Assembly: GCF_001675285.1 (NCBI RefSeq)
Contig: NZ_LSGQ01000008.1
Span: 1-55,092 of the forward strand
Reading direction: 5' to 3'
Length of the DNA: 55,092 bases
Source: Elizabethkingia miricola
GTDB taxonomy: Bacteria; Bacteroidota; Bacteroidia; Flavobacteriales; Weeksellaceae
Under the pieces are notes generated by a model. The model was not told where the DNA came from. It ran no database searches and saw nothing but the letters and a program-made list of their open reading frames with translations. The translations under genes were made by a program, and so were the position numbers. Numbering within the stretch: the stretch's first letter is position 1; each line of letters starts with the position of its first letter. Positions 34,759 through 42,375 of this stretch are shown here, in pieces.

Positions 34759-35418
34759 ATGTCTATACAGAAAAACTACGAAGAAATTATACAATCCCTA
34801 CCTGCAAACGTAAAACTGGTTGCAGTATCCAAAACCCATCCTGCTGAAGCTATTCAGGAGGTTTACAACTTGGGCCAACGGGTTTTTGGAGAAAATAAGG
34901 TTCAGGAAATGGTCGCTAAACAGCCTATACTGCCAAATGATATCCAATGGCATCTGATCGGACATTTGCAAAGCAACAAAGTAAAATACGTTGCCGAATT
35001 TGTAGATACAATTGAAAGCGTAGATTCTGAAAAATTACTGGAAGAAATTAATAAACAAGCGGCAAAGCATAACCGTAAAATTAAAGTCTTGCTTCAGGTA
35101 AAAATTGCTGAAGAAGATTCCAAAACCGGAATGGAGGTTTCGGAAACAAAGGAGCTTTTCCTGAAGTATCTTCAAGGACATTTTGAAAATATAGAAATTA
35201 CCGGCCTTATGGGCATTGGTACTTTTACTGATGATACAGAGCAAACCAAAAGAGAGTTTTTATTTCTGAAAAGGCTTTTTGATCAGCTTTCTGTACAGAA
35301 AAAACTGGAAACACTGTCTATGGGAATGAGTGGCGACTATCAACTGGCTATTGAATGTGGCTCTACTTCTGTAAGAATAGGTTCTTCTATTTTCGGAGCA
35401 AGAGATTATAGTATTTAA
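34759..35418 (+). CDS. YggS-type PLP homeostasis protein
   Basis: A 219-residue TIM-barrel protein that binds pyridoxal phosphate (COG0325 group); it keeps PLP and amino-acid levels in balance and has no known catalytic reaction. The PLP lysine is in VKLVAVSKTHP; QRVFGENKVQEM, WHLIGHLQSNK, GLMGIGTF, LSMGMSGDYQLAIECGSTSVRIGSSIFG are family blocks. It follows the MmcQ gene by nine bases. Confidence 0.94.
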   Translation: MSIQKNYEEIIQSLPANVKLVAVSKTHPAEAIQEVYNLGQRVFGENKVQEMVAKQPILPNDIQWHLIGHLQSNKVKYVAEFVDTIESVDSEKLLEEINKQAAKHNRKIKVLLQVKIAEEDSKTGMEVSETKELFLKYLQGHFENIEITGLMGIGTFTDDTEQTKREFLFLKRLFDQLSVQKKLETLSMGMSGDYQLAIECGSTSVRIGSSIFGARDYSI

Positions 35419-35432
35419 ACCTTTTACCAGAG

Positions 35433-36005
35433 ATGGATCTTCTTTTACAATTCATCCGTTCCCTTACTGAGTTTTCAGATGAAAGCTGGAAAATGCTGCA
35501 GCCTGCGCTTACTGTAAAAACATATAAAAAAAACGAACTGTTGTTACAGGAAGGACAGATTTGCAATTCTCTTTTTTATATTGAAAAAGGCTATTGCAGA
35601 AGCTTTTATGATGTTAACGGAACAGATAAGAACACGGAGTTTTTCTTTGAAAACGAAATTGCTACAAATGTAGAAAGCTTTGGTAATGGACAAGTGTCTG
35701 CCTACAACATTATTGCATGTGAACCGCTAACAGTTATTATTTTTGATAAAGCAAAACTTTTTCAGGCGGCACAGGAATGCAGGGAGATTGAAAATCTCGG
35801 CAGACACTGCGTTCGCTTAATCGCTACAAAACAGGAAAAATTTGCCACTTTATTCAAATTGTATTCTGCACAGGAACGTCTGGAATATATAGAACAAAAG
35901 TATCCTGAAATGACTCAGAGAATATCACTCTCACAACTGGCCTCTTTTCTGGGAGTTGCAAGGGAAACCCTTAGCAGAATTCGCAAACGGAGAATTTCCG
36001 GCTAA
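35433..36005 (+). CDS. Crp/Fnr-family transcription factor
   Basis: A 190-residue regulator: a cyclic-nucleotide-binding-like beta-barrel (about 20-115; KNELLLQEGQICNSLFYIEKGYCRSFY) and a short C-terminal HTH (ISLSQLASFLGVARETLSRIRKRR, 164-187). The recognition helix RETLSR keeps the residues E. coli CRP uses to read TGTGA (Arg, Glu, Arg at R177, E178, R182). The cAMP-pocket residues are not conserved as far as I see, and there is no Fnr-type iron-sulphur cysteine cluster. A perfect TGTGAC-N4-GTCACA site lies four bases after the stop, before the VOC gene. Ligand unknown. Confidence 0.88.
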   Translation: MDLLLQFIRSLTEFSDESWKMLQPALTVKTYKKNELLLQEGQICNSLFYIEKGYCRSFYDVNGTDKNTEFFFENEIATNVESFGNGQVSAYNIIACEPLTVIIFDKAKLFQAAQECREIENLGRHCVRLIATKQEKFATLFKLYSAQERLEYIEQKYPEMTQRISLSQLASFLGVARETLSRIRKRRISG

Positions 36006-36008
36006 TTT

Positions 36009-36024
36009 TGTGACGATTGTCACA
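36009..36024. promoter_or_regulatory. CRP-like palindromic operator
   Basis: TGTGACGATTGTCACA, a perfect palindrome matching the TGTGA-N6-TCACA consensus of CRP-family regulators. It lies between the Crp/Fnr gene and the VOC gene, centred 57 bases before the VOC ATG (36074). Confidence 0.7.
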
Positions 36025-36073
36025 GGCAATACTCCTCGGCATTTTTGACATTTGTCTTCATAAAAAAGACATT

Positions 36074-36490
36074 ATGCAAAAGTTACAAAAGATTAGTTCA
36101 GAAACGAATATTATTACATGGTTCGAAATCCCTGTAAGCAATACTCAGCGTGCTAAAAATTTCTATGAAACAATTCTGAATATTGAGATGACCACTCAAT
36201 ATATTGCAGAAACTAATGAAACACTTACTTTCTTTCCTTACAATCCGGAAGTAATACAGGCTACATCCGGCAGAGTAACTGGTGTACTCACAGAGTCTGA
36301 AAATAACTCTCCATCCCGTAGCGGAACAATAGTATACATCAATGCGAGCCCCGATCTCCAATCTGTTTTAGATAAGGTTCAGTCTGCAGGCGGCGAGCTT
36401 TTATCACCAGTTATAAATATTAAAGCCGGACTTATTGCGTTTATACTGGATTCTGAAGGAAACAGAGTTGGCCTCCATTCGGAAAAGTAA
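36074..36490 (+). CDS. VOC-superfamily (glyoxalase-like) protein
   Basis: A 138-residue single-module pair of the vicinal oxygen chelate fold: WFEIPVSNTQRAKNFYETILNIEM for the first beta-alpha-beta-beta-beta unit, and SVLDKVQSAGGELLSPVINIKAGLIAFILDSEGNRVGLHSEK for the second, ending in the metal-site-like GLH. Relatives range from glyoxalase I and resistance proteins to dioxygenases; no substrate is evident. I start it at MQKLQKIS (36074); the frame's earlier ATG (36017) would lie inside the CRP-like site. It is the probable target of the adjacent regulator. Confidence 0.85.
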   Translation: MQKLQKISSETNIITWFEIPVSNTQRAKNFYETILNIEMTTQYIAETNETLTFFPYNPEVIQATSGRVTGVLTESENNSPSRSGTIVYINASPDLQSVLDKVQSAGGELLSPVINIKAGLIAFILDSEGNRVGLHSEK

Positions 36491-36512
36491 TCTGAAGTTC
36501 AATTTATGTTAC

Positions 36513-36532
36513 ACCAATACTCTGGTATTGGT
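36513..36532. repeat. Perfect hairpin after VOC gene
   Basis: The arms ACCAATAC (36513-36520) and GTATTGGT (36525-36532) around TCTG; no T-run follows, so it is not a clear terminator on its own. Confidence 0.5.
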
Positions 36533-36536
36533 ATAT

Positions 36537-36570
36537 AGCCTTGTCAGAGCTTTGAAACTTTGGCAGGGCT
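36537..36570 (+). terminator. Family A repeat acting as probable terminator
   Basis: AGCCTTGTCAGAG...CTTTGGCAGGGCT forms an imperfect stem and is followed by TTTTATTTATT, so it may end the VOC transcript. Its core matches the dispersed palindromes at 153-175 and 350-378. Confidence 0.5.
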
Positions 36571-36643
36571 TTTATTTATTAATTCTCTGTCTATATTTAT
36601 CACATTTAATTTTTCGTATTTTAGTTACCTCGAAAACATTAAT

Positions 36644-37678
36644 ATGAATTTTGAAACACTAAAGCACAAAATAGAAACTGCTACTAAAAAAGCATTCTTA
36701 GAAATATATGAAAAAGCAGGATCGGAAAATCTTTATGCTTTTGCACTGTACAGTGATGAAGGCGCTATGACTGTCTGTCCTTCTGCCAACTCTCTAAAGC
36801 ATTTGGAAAAGACGCCTACAAACGATATTACTTATTATAAATTTGAACCTTCAGAATGGAAATATGAAATGCAGGGTGCAGATCAGGAATTTAACGAAAT
36901 CAGTACCTTACTAAGAGAAGAACTGGACAAACATGGCGATGATGACGACTGGTTCTTGGATTTTCAGGACAAACTTTATGAAACTTGTGTTGAAGTACTG
37001 GAAAAATTAAAACAGGAAAACTTCTTCACTCAGATTACCGGAAAAGAAGTATTTCTAACATTTACAATTTCTGATTATGAGATCAACAGCAAGTACATCA
37101 GAAATGTGATTTCCCGATTAAACGATAATAGTTATAAAGCAGAGTTTTATCAATGGATGAAGTCCTGGGGAACTTACAAACCTATACAGGAGCTTCAGAA
37201 TCTTTTGGATAGTGATAAAACGATTACCGAACAGGACGTCTACCCTTTTGCAGTTAAACCCTCTACCCGTGAGCTTACCTACCAGCTTTTGGATGAATAC
37301 AATAAAACAGATCTGTTTCCAAAGGAATTTTACACCATTGAAAAAGCAGCCGAATCCAATCTGGTTAATTGGCTGGTGTATCCTACTGAACTTAATGCTT
37401 TTCCCGACGAATTGGAATACCTGCAAAGGATAAGCATCAATTCAGACGAAGATGATGCTTTCCATTATGAAGTTTTCAGATACAGAATAAACGAGCCTCA
37501 TTGGGCTGCCGAAAATGGATGGATGCTTGGCGTAGTAGGACCTTATTACAATGAAAGTCTACCATACGATTATCCTGCTGCAACTTTTAGCAGAACTGAC
37601 AGTACAACTGACAAAGTAACTCCGGAGGACGAAGCTCTGTGGGTGCATCAGAATATATTTTTGCAGGATCACAGTTAA
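36644..37678 (+). CDS. DUF4303-like protein
   Basis: About 344 residues from MNFETLKHKI (36644; the frame starts earlier at 36560 but that leader is hydrophobic spacer-derived sequence). The N-terminal half (about 1-165) matches my memory of DUF4303: FALYSDEGAMTVCPSANS, YYKFEPSEWKYE, LDKHGDDDDWFLDFQDKLYETCVEVLEKLK. The second half, from about residue 170, has tryptophan- and proline-rich segments (FYQWMKSWGTYKP, INEPHWAAENGWMLGVVGPY) I do not recognise. Proteins of this group are of unknown function and have been seen near polymorphic-toxin immunity genes; no toxin is visible here. Confidence 0.72.
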   Translation: MNFETLKHKIETATKKAFLEIYEKAGSENLYAFALYSDEGAMTVCPSANSLKHLEKTPTNDITYYKFEPSEWKYEMQGADQEFNEISTLLREELDKHGDDDDWFLDFQDKLYETCVEVLEKLKQENFFTQITGKEVFLTFTISDYEINSKYIRNVISRLNDNSYKAEFYQWMKSWGTYKPIQELQNLLDSDKTITEQDVYPFAVKPSTRELTYQLLDEYNKTDLFPKEFYTIEKAAESNLVNWLVYPTELNAFPDELEYLQRISINSDEDDAFHYEVFRYRINEPHWAAENGWMLGVVGPYYNESLPYDYPAATFSRTDSTTDKVTPEDEALWVHQNIFLQDHS

Positions 37679-37741
37679 TCCGGTAATTCCTGACATACTG
37701 TTGTCTTTCCACCACGCTATTTTTGCAGATATAAAAATTGT

Positions 37742-38212
37742 ATGACTCCTTTAACAGATAAAATATACCTTCTGGAAAAATTCAGCGGAAAAGGCGGATG
37801 GACTTTTGTAAGGCTCCCTGAAATACCACCTGGCCAGAATACTCCGTTTGGATGGGTAAAAGTACGCGGAACAATAGACAGTTACGAGATTAAAAATTAT
37901 AATCTGCAGCCTATGGGAAACGGTCGTTTATTTCTACCAGTAAAAGCTGATATCAGAAAAAAAATAAAAAAACAGGAAGGAGATTATGTTCATATCATAC
38001 TATATGAGGATCATAATCCTTATGAGATAACGCAGGAACTAGAGCTCTGCCTTTTGGAAGAGCCTTATGTATACGATATATTTAGGGCTTATACTGATGG
38101 GGAAAAGAAAACAATTACGGAATGGATATATTCTGCAAAATCAGAACAAACTAAGGCAGAACGGATTGCAAAAGTCATTAATGATATTGTCGATAAAAAT
38201 CCCCGGTACTAA
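37742..38212 (+). CDS. DUF1905/YdeI-like protein
   Basis: A 156-residue protein: an N-terminal DUF1905 barrel (TFVRLPEIPPGQNTPFGWVKVRGTID, GRLFLPVKADIRKKIKKQEGDYVHIILYED) and a C-terminal helix-rich YdeI tail (KKTITEWIYSAKSEQTKAERIAKVINDI), a pair often labelled bacteriocin-protection or OmpD-associated. That label comes from old E. coli work and does not prove a role here. It is the last gene before the NtrC-type regulator. Confidence 0.78.
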   Translation: MTPLTDKIYLLEKFSGKGGWTFVRLPEIPPGQNTPFGWVKVRGTIDSYEIKNYNLQPMGNGRLFLPVKADIRKKIKKQEGDYVHIILYEDHNPYEITQELELCLLEEPYVYDIFRAYTDGEKKTITEWIYSAKSEQTKAERIAKVINDIVDKNPRY

Positions 38213-38367
38213 AGCTTAGTAAATAGTATAAATATACATATCCTGAATGCAGGTTACTGTAAGCAGGAAAATTGTATTGTATAGAAGGCTTAGAACCGCT
38301 AATTTTCGCCAAGTATCAGATACAAAATTATTTAACAGCCCTACTTTCTCAACTCAAAAGCATTCCG

Positions 38368-38375
38368 TATCTTTG
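38368..38375 (+). promoter_or_regulatory. -7 box directly before the NtrC-type gene
   Basis: TATCTTTG ends five bases before the ATG at 38381, so a transcript from it would have almost no leader. The -33 TTG is not at ideal spacing. Confidence 0.45.
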
Positions 38376-38380
38376 CTACT

Positions 38381-39565
38381 ATGCAAAAAATTCTTATTGT
38401 TGAGGATGAAAAGGCTATTTCAGGCGTTTTGTCCAGCATTCTTGAAGATGAATGCAAAGGTTATGATATCGTAGTTGCTGAAGATGGTTTGGAGGGATTC
38501 AAATTAATCGAAAAGGATGATTTTGCCTTAGTTATTTCGGACATTAAAATGCCGAAAATGGCGGGTAATGAACTATTAGTAAAAGCTTTAGAAATAAAGC
38601 CAGATACTACATTTGTTATGATATCCGGCCACGCAGACATCGATACTGCTGTAAAATGTCTGAAAGATGGTGCTTATGATTTTATCTCCAAGCCTATTGA
38701 CATCAACAGACTTATTACCAGCGTAAGAAATGCTCTGGACAGAAAAGTACTTCAACACCAGAAGAACGTTTTGCTTACTGAAAACAAACAGCTTAAAAGA
38801 AGAATCACCAAGAAATATCAGATGATTGGTGACTCTGAAGCTTTGAAGCACATTCAGGAAATGATTGAAAAAGTAGCACCTTCCGATGCGCGTGTTCTGA
38901 TTACCGGACCAAACGGAGCCGGAAAAGAATTGGTAGCACATGCTGTTCACGATCTTTCTGAGCGTGCAAAAGGTCCTATGATTGAAGTTAACTGTGCTGC
39001 TATCCCATCTGAACTTATTGAGTCTGAACTTTTCGGACACGTAAAAGGTTCTTTTACAGGAGCTATAAAAGACAAGCAAGGTAAATTTGAACTGGCTAAT
39101 ACCGGGACTATATTCCTTGATGAAATTGGTGATATGAGCCTTGTTGCACAAGCTAAAGTTCTTCGTGCATTACAGGAAAGCAAAATCTCCCCTGTCGGAA
39201 GTGATAAAGAAATAAAAGTAGATGTACGTGTAATTGCAGCTACCAATAAGAATCTTCAGGAAGAAATAGAAAAAGGAAAATTCCGTGAGGACCTTTATCA
39301 CAGACTTTCTGTAATTGAGATTCGTGTTCCTAAACTTGATGACCGTAAAGATGATATTCCTCTTTTAGTGGAGCATTTTTCCAAGATCATTGCGGACGAA
39401 CAAGGAACTGCTAAAAAGAATTTCAGCGATGAGTCTATTGAAGCATTACAGAATTTTAGCTGGACCGGAAATATCCGTGAGTTAAGGAACGTTGTTGAAA
39501 GATTAATAATCTTAGGCCAAAGCCCCGTTACGGCAGACGACGTCTCCAAATTTGTAAAAAAATAA
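38381..39565 (+). CDS. Orphan NtrC-type sigma-54 response regulator, no HTH
   Basis: A 394-residue response regulator. The receiver has the acid pair at E8/D9, phospho-acceptor D54 in LVISDIKMP and K104. The AAA+ domain has Walker A GPNGAGKE (176-183), the sigma-54 contact loop GSFTGA (223-228; consensus GAFTGA), Walker B IFLDEIGDM, and RELRNVVER (the sensor II region). The protein ends at KFVKK, just after the AAA+ domain: the Fis-type HTH that NtrC-family proteins carry next (usual length about 440-470) is missing and no frameshift or downstream fragment is visible. No histidine kinase is adjacent. The MATE gene follows after three bases. Confidence 0.9.
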   Translation: MQKILIVEDEKAISGVLSSILEDECKGYDIVVAEDGLEGFKLIEKDDFALVISDIKMPKMAGNELLVKALEIKPDTTFVMISGHADIDTAVKCLKDGAYDFISKPIDINRLITSVRNALDRKVLQHQKNVLLTENKQLKRRITKKYQMIGDSEALKHIQEMIEKVAPSDARVLITGPNGAGKELVAHAVHDLSERAKGPMIEVNCAAIPSELIESELFGHVKGSFTGAIKDKQGKFELANTGTIFLDEIGDMSLVAQAKVLRALQESKISPVGSDKEIKVDVRVIAATNKNLQEEIEKGKFREDLYHRLSVIEIRVPKLDDRKDDIPLLVEHFSKIIADEQGTAKKNFSDESIEALQNFSWTGNIRELRNVVERLIILGQSPVTADDVSKFVKK

Positions 39566-39568
39566 TTT

Positions 39569-40930
39569 ATGAAATTTTTAAATCAAAAATATACGCGGGA
39601 TTCTCTGAAGCTCGCGTTACCTGTTATGATCACACAGCTCGGACAAGTTTCGGTGAACTTGTTCGACAATATGATCGTAGGTAAACTCCTTGGTGCACAG
39701 GCCCTGGCATCTGTATCTTTGGGGAATGCCACCTTCTTTTCGTTCTTCGTATTTGCAATGGGATTCTCCTATGCAATACCTCCACTGGTATCCGAAGCCC
39801 ACTCCAGACTAGACCACGATAAAATCAATAGTGTATTTCGCCATGGTTTTATCATTAATCTGGCTGTAGGGCTTCTTATGATGCTTGTTATCCTCTTTGG
39901 TATGCCGCTGCTCTATCATATGGACCAACCGGCAGAAATCATTCCGGATACCATACATTTCTTAACGATTATGGCTTTCAGTATGATTCCATTCATGGTA
40001 TTCCAGACCTTCAGAGAAGTTTCAGAAGGTCTATCTTTTACTTTAGGAGTAACCAAAGCAACAATTATTGCCAACATTCTAAATATTATACTAAACTATA
40101 TTCTGATTGAAGGGAAACTTGGTTTACCAGCTATGGGCGTAAGAGGATCTGCTCTTGCAACACTTATTGCCAGAATATTCATGGTGGTATTCTTATACAT
40201 CGTGTTATACAGAGACCCAAGAACTTCTCAGTACATTAAAGCTTTCCATCTGAAAATTGCAGGATTCTCCAAAAGCATATTCAGTACAATGCTTAAAATT
40301 GGGTTCCCAACTGCTTTACAGTTATTCTTTGAAGTAAGTGCTTTTGCAGGTGCAGCTTTTGTTTGTGGACTGGTAAGCTCTACCGATATTGCAGCTCACC
40401 AGATTGCATTATCTATGGCATCTTTCACCTTCAACCTATGTGTTGGATTTAGTGTTGCTTCTACAGTAATGGTCGGAAGAAAGCTGGGAGAAAGAGACTT
40501 TGTAGGTCTTCGGAATGTTGGAATTAATAATATAAAAATTTCATTCTTGTTCATGATTGTTTGTGGGCTAGCCTTTATCCTGGGCAGAAATATACTTCCG
40601 CATTTCTTCGTACAGAATAATGATATCAATGTAATGATGTTAGCTTCCAAGCTTCTTATTATTGCGGCCCTGTTCCAGCTTTCAGATGGTATTCAGGTGA
40701 CATGTTTAGGATGTCTTAGAGGTATTCAGGATGTAAAAGTACCAAGCGCAATTACTTTCGTTGCTTACTGGATCATTACAATTCCATTAGGATATTTTCT
40801 GTGTTATACCCTTAAAATGGGAGCATTCGGAATGTGGATTGCATTAGGTTTAGGACTTACTATATCTGCTCTATTCCTGGTTGCCAGATTCCTTAGACTA
40901 ACGAACAGAAAAATACTAGCTGTAAAATAA
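39569..40930 (+). CDS. MATE-family multidrug efflux pump
   Basis: A 453-residue inner-membrane protein with about 12 helices of the NorM type; MATE pumps expel cations and drugs using Na+ or H+. It begins KLALPVMITQLGQVSVNLFDNMIVGKLLGAQALASVSLG and ends RFLRLTNRKILAVK. It starts three bases after the NtrC-type gene, so the two are almost certainly cotranscribed, though no functional link is evident. Confidence 0.92.
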   Translation: MKFLNQKYTRDSLKLALPVMITQLGQVSVNLFDNMIVGKLLGAQALASVSLGNATFFSFFVFAMGFSYAIPPLVSEAHSRLDHDKINSVFRHGFIINLAVGLLMMLVILFGMPLLYHMDQPAEIIPDTIHFLTIMAFSMIPFMVFQTFREVSEGLSFTLGVTKATIIANILNIILNYILIEGKLGLPAMGVRGSALATLIARIFMVVFLYIVLYRDPRTSQYIKAFHLKIAGFSKSIFSTMLKIGFPTALQLFFEVSAFAGAAFVCGLVSSTDIAAHQIALSMASFTFNLCVGFSVASTVMVGRKLGERDFVGLRNVGINNIKISFLFMIVCGLAFILGRNILPHFFVQNNDINVMMLASKLLIIAALFQLSDGIQVTCLGCLRGIQDVKVPSAITFVAYWIITIPLGYFLCYTLKMGAFGMWIALGLGLTISALFLVARFLRLTNRKILAVK

Positions 40931-40957
40931 ATATTGCTACAATATATAGATTTTCAT

Positions 40958-40990
40958 AAGGTTGCCTGTTTAGGCAGCCTTATTTATTTT
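40958..40990 (+). terminator. Intrinsic terminator after MATE gene
   Basis: The arms AAGGTTGCC (40958-40966) and GGCAGCCTT (40973-40981), with one G-T pair, are followed by ATTTATTTT. Confidence 0.7.
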
Positions 40991-41097
40991 ATATGATCTT
41001 ACCTCCAACTTTTATAAACCTGCCTAGACAATTTTATAAAAAAGTCCAAATCCAGGGAATTAAAATAGAAAAATGTCTGTTACCACGATGAATACAG

Positions 41098-41105
41098 TAT
41101 ATTTG
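41098..41105 (+). promoter_or_regulatory. -7 box upstream of lipoprotein gene
   Basis: TATATTTG fits TAnnTTTG, 28 bases before the ATG at 41134. Confidence 0.55.
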
Positions 41106-41133
41106 TAACTAATCTTATACACATCACATTAAA

Positions 41134-41973
41134 ATGAAGAAATATATATTACCTCTTTCTTTTATTATTTCCGTTATTTCATGCTCTGACAGAACAGATG
41201 GACTAACGGAAAATAAAGAAGAATCTAAACCTTCTTTTACCAAGCTTAGTTTAAAAGCAAAACAATCTGAAGTTAATATTTTTGACACGGTTAACTTCTA
41301 TGTAGAATCGGCCGAAAAAGATAGTAATATCTATATATATGATCTTAGAATGTCTTATGACTCTATAGTTGTAAAAACAAAAGGTGAAGATAAAGGAGTA
41401 GTTATCCTAGATGCTCAAGAGAATTCTGTGCATATGACTCTGACATGGTCTAATCATTATTACCTTCCTGAAACCAGTACTGCATATATGTATGGCTATA
41501 AAAATAATAAAGTTGTTTTAAAAGATTCTGTAAAGGTAAATGTAAAAAGCAGCAAAAACTTTCTGAACACAAATTGGAAAGACTTTAGTACAGATGGTAT
41601 AACTACAGGATATTCTAATATAGCTAAGCCTCATTATTTTTCTATTCTGAAGCAACAAATTGATAATATCCCTTCCATAATTCTGCAAAACCGTTGGGAT
41701 ATTCCAAATAGTTCAGACAACCTTTTTTATACGAACCAAAATAAGGACATTTTAAAGAACTATATTACCAAGCTATATTCAAAACCCACATATACTATTG
41801 AGGCTAACGGATCTTTAGAGGAAGTATACAGCAGTAACTTTTCAGCAAAACTAAATGGAGAAAAACCATTAGCAATATGGATAACCCCTACTTCTAAAAT
41901 CTCATTAATGGAGTACACATCATTTTCATCAAATGTTAATTATAAAATTTATGCTGAGCCGGTTAATAAATAA
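41134..41973 (+). CDS. Lipoprotein of unknown function
   Basis: A 279-residue lipoprotein: MKKYILPLSFIISVISC, lipobox cysteine 17, then a charged linker (SDRTDGLTENKEESKPS). The mature part is strand-rich with an FDTVNFYVESAEKD segment reminiscent of PKD or Big-like beta domains, then a unit I do not recognise. Six bases separate its stop from the next ATG, so it is probably translated with the DUF4180 gene. No close family recognised. Confidence 0.75.
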   Translation: MKKYILPLSFIISVISCSDRTDGLTENKEESKPSFTKLSLKAKQSEVNIFDTVNFYVESAEKDSNIYIYDLRMSYDSIVVKTKGEDKGVVILDAQENSVHMTLTWSNHYYLPETSTAYMYGYKNNKVVLKDSVKVNVKSSKNFLNTNWKDFSTDGITTGYSNIAKPHYFSILKQQIDNIPSIILQNRWDIPNSSDNLFYTNQNKDILKNYITKLYSKPTYTIEANGSLEEVYSSNFSAKLNGEKPLAIWITPTSKISLMEYTSFSSNVNYKIYAEPVNK

Positions 41974-41979
41974 ATTGAA

Positions 41980-42327
41980 ATGTATACGATAAAAGAACAT
42001 ACGGTTAATGGAATAAAAGTTGCAGAATTGAATTCCGATAAGGTGCTAATCCAACAGATACAGGATGGATTGGACCTCTTAGCAGATCTTTATTACCTGG
42101 GCTTCGATAAAATCATTATTGGTGAACAGAACATTACTCCTGATTTTTTCGACCTGAAAAATAAAATGGCTGGAGAAATTTTACAAAAGTTTTCCAATTA
42201 TAAAATGAAACTTACCATTATTGGCAGTTTCAGTTATGAAAGTAAGAGCTTGAAAGATTTTATTTATGAGTGTAATAAAGGTAAATTAGTTAACTTCGTT
42301 AGTACACTGTCCGAAGCTTTAGCATAA
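41980..42327 (+). CDS. DUF4180-like protein
   Basis: A 115-residue protein that I assign to DUF4180 (DLLADLYYLGFDKIIIGEQNITPDFFDLKNKMAGEILQKFSNYKMKLTIIG, then LKDFIYECNKGK). The family is widespread, small and of unknown function; the fold is likely STAS-like. It follows the lipoprotein gene closely. Confidence 0.78.
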   Translation: MYTIKEHTVNGIKVAELNSDKVLIQQIQDGLDLLADLYYLGFDKIIIGEQNITPDFFDLKNKMAGEILQKFSNYKMKLTIIGSFSYESKSLKDFIYECNKGKLVNFVSTLSEALA

Positions 42328-42375
42328 AGCATATAAAGGTTTTTCGGATAGTTAGATTGAAAAAAATACAGCATT

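Noticed and set aside
36513-36532. Hairpin after VOC gene read as terminator
   Set aside because: No T-run follows; the next stem at 36537-36570 is the better terminator.
38588-39151. 187-residue frame antisense to the NtrC-type gene
   Set aside because: Shadow frame over clear receiver and AAA+ motifs; no domain or start signal.
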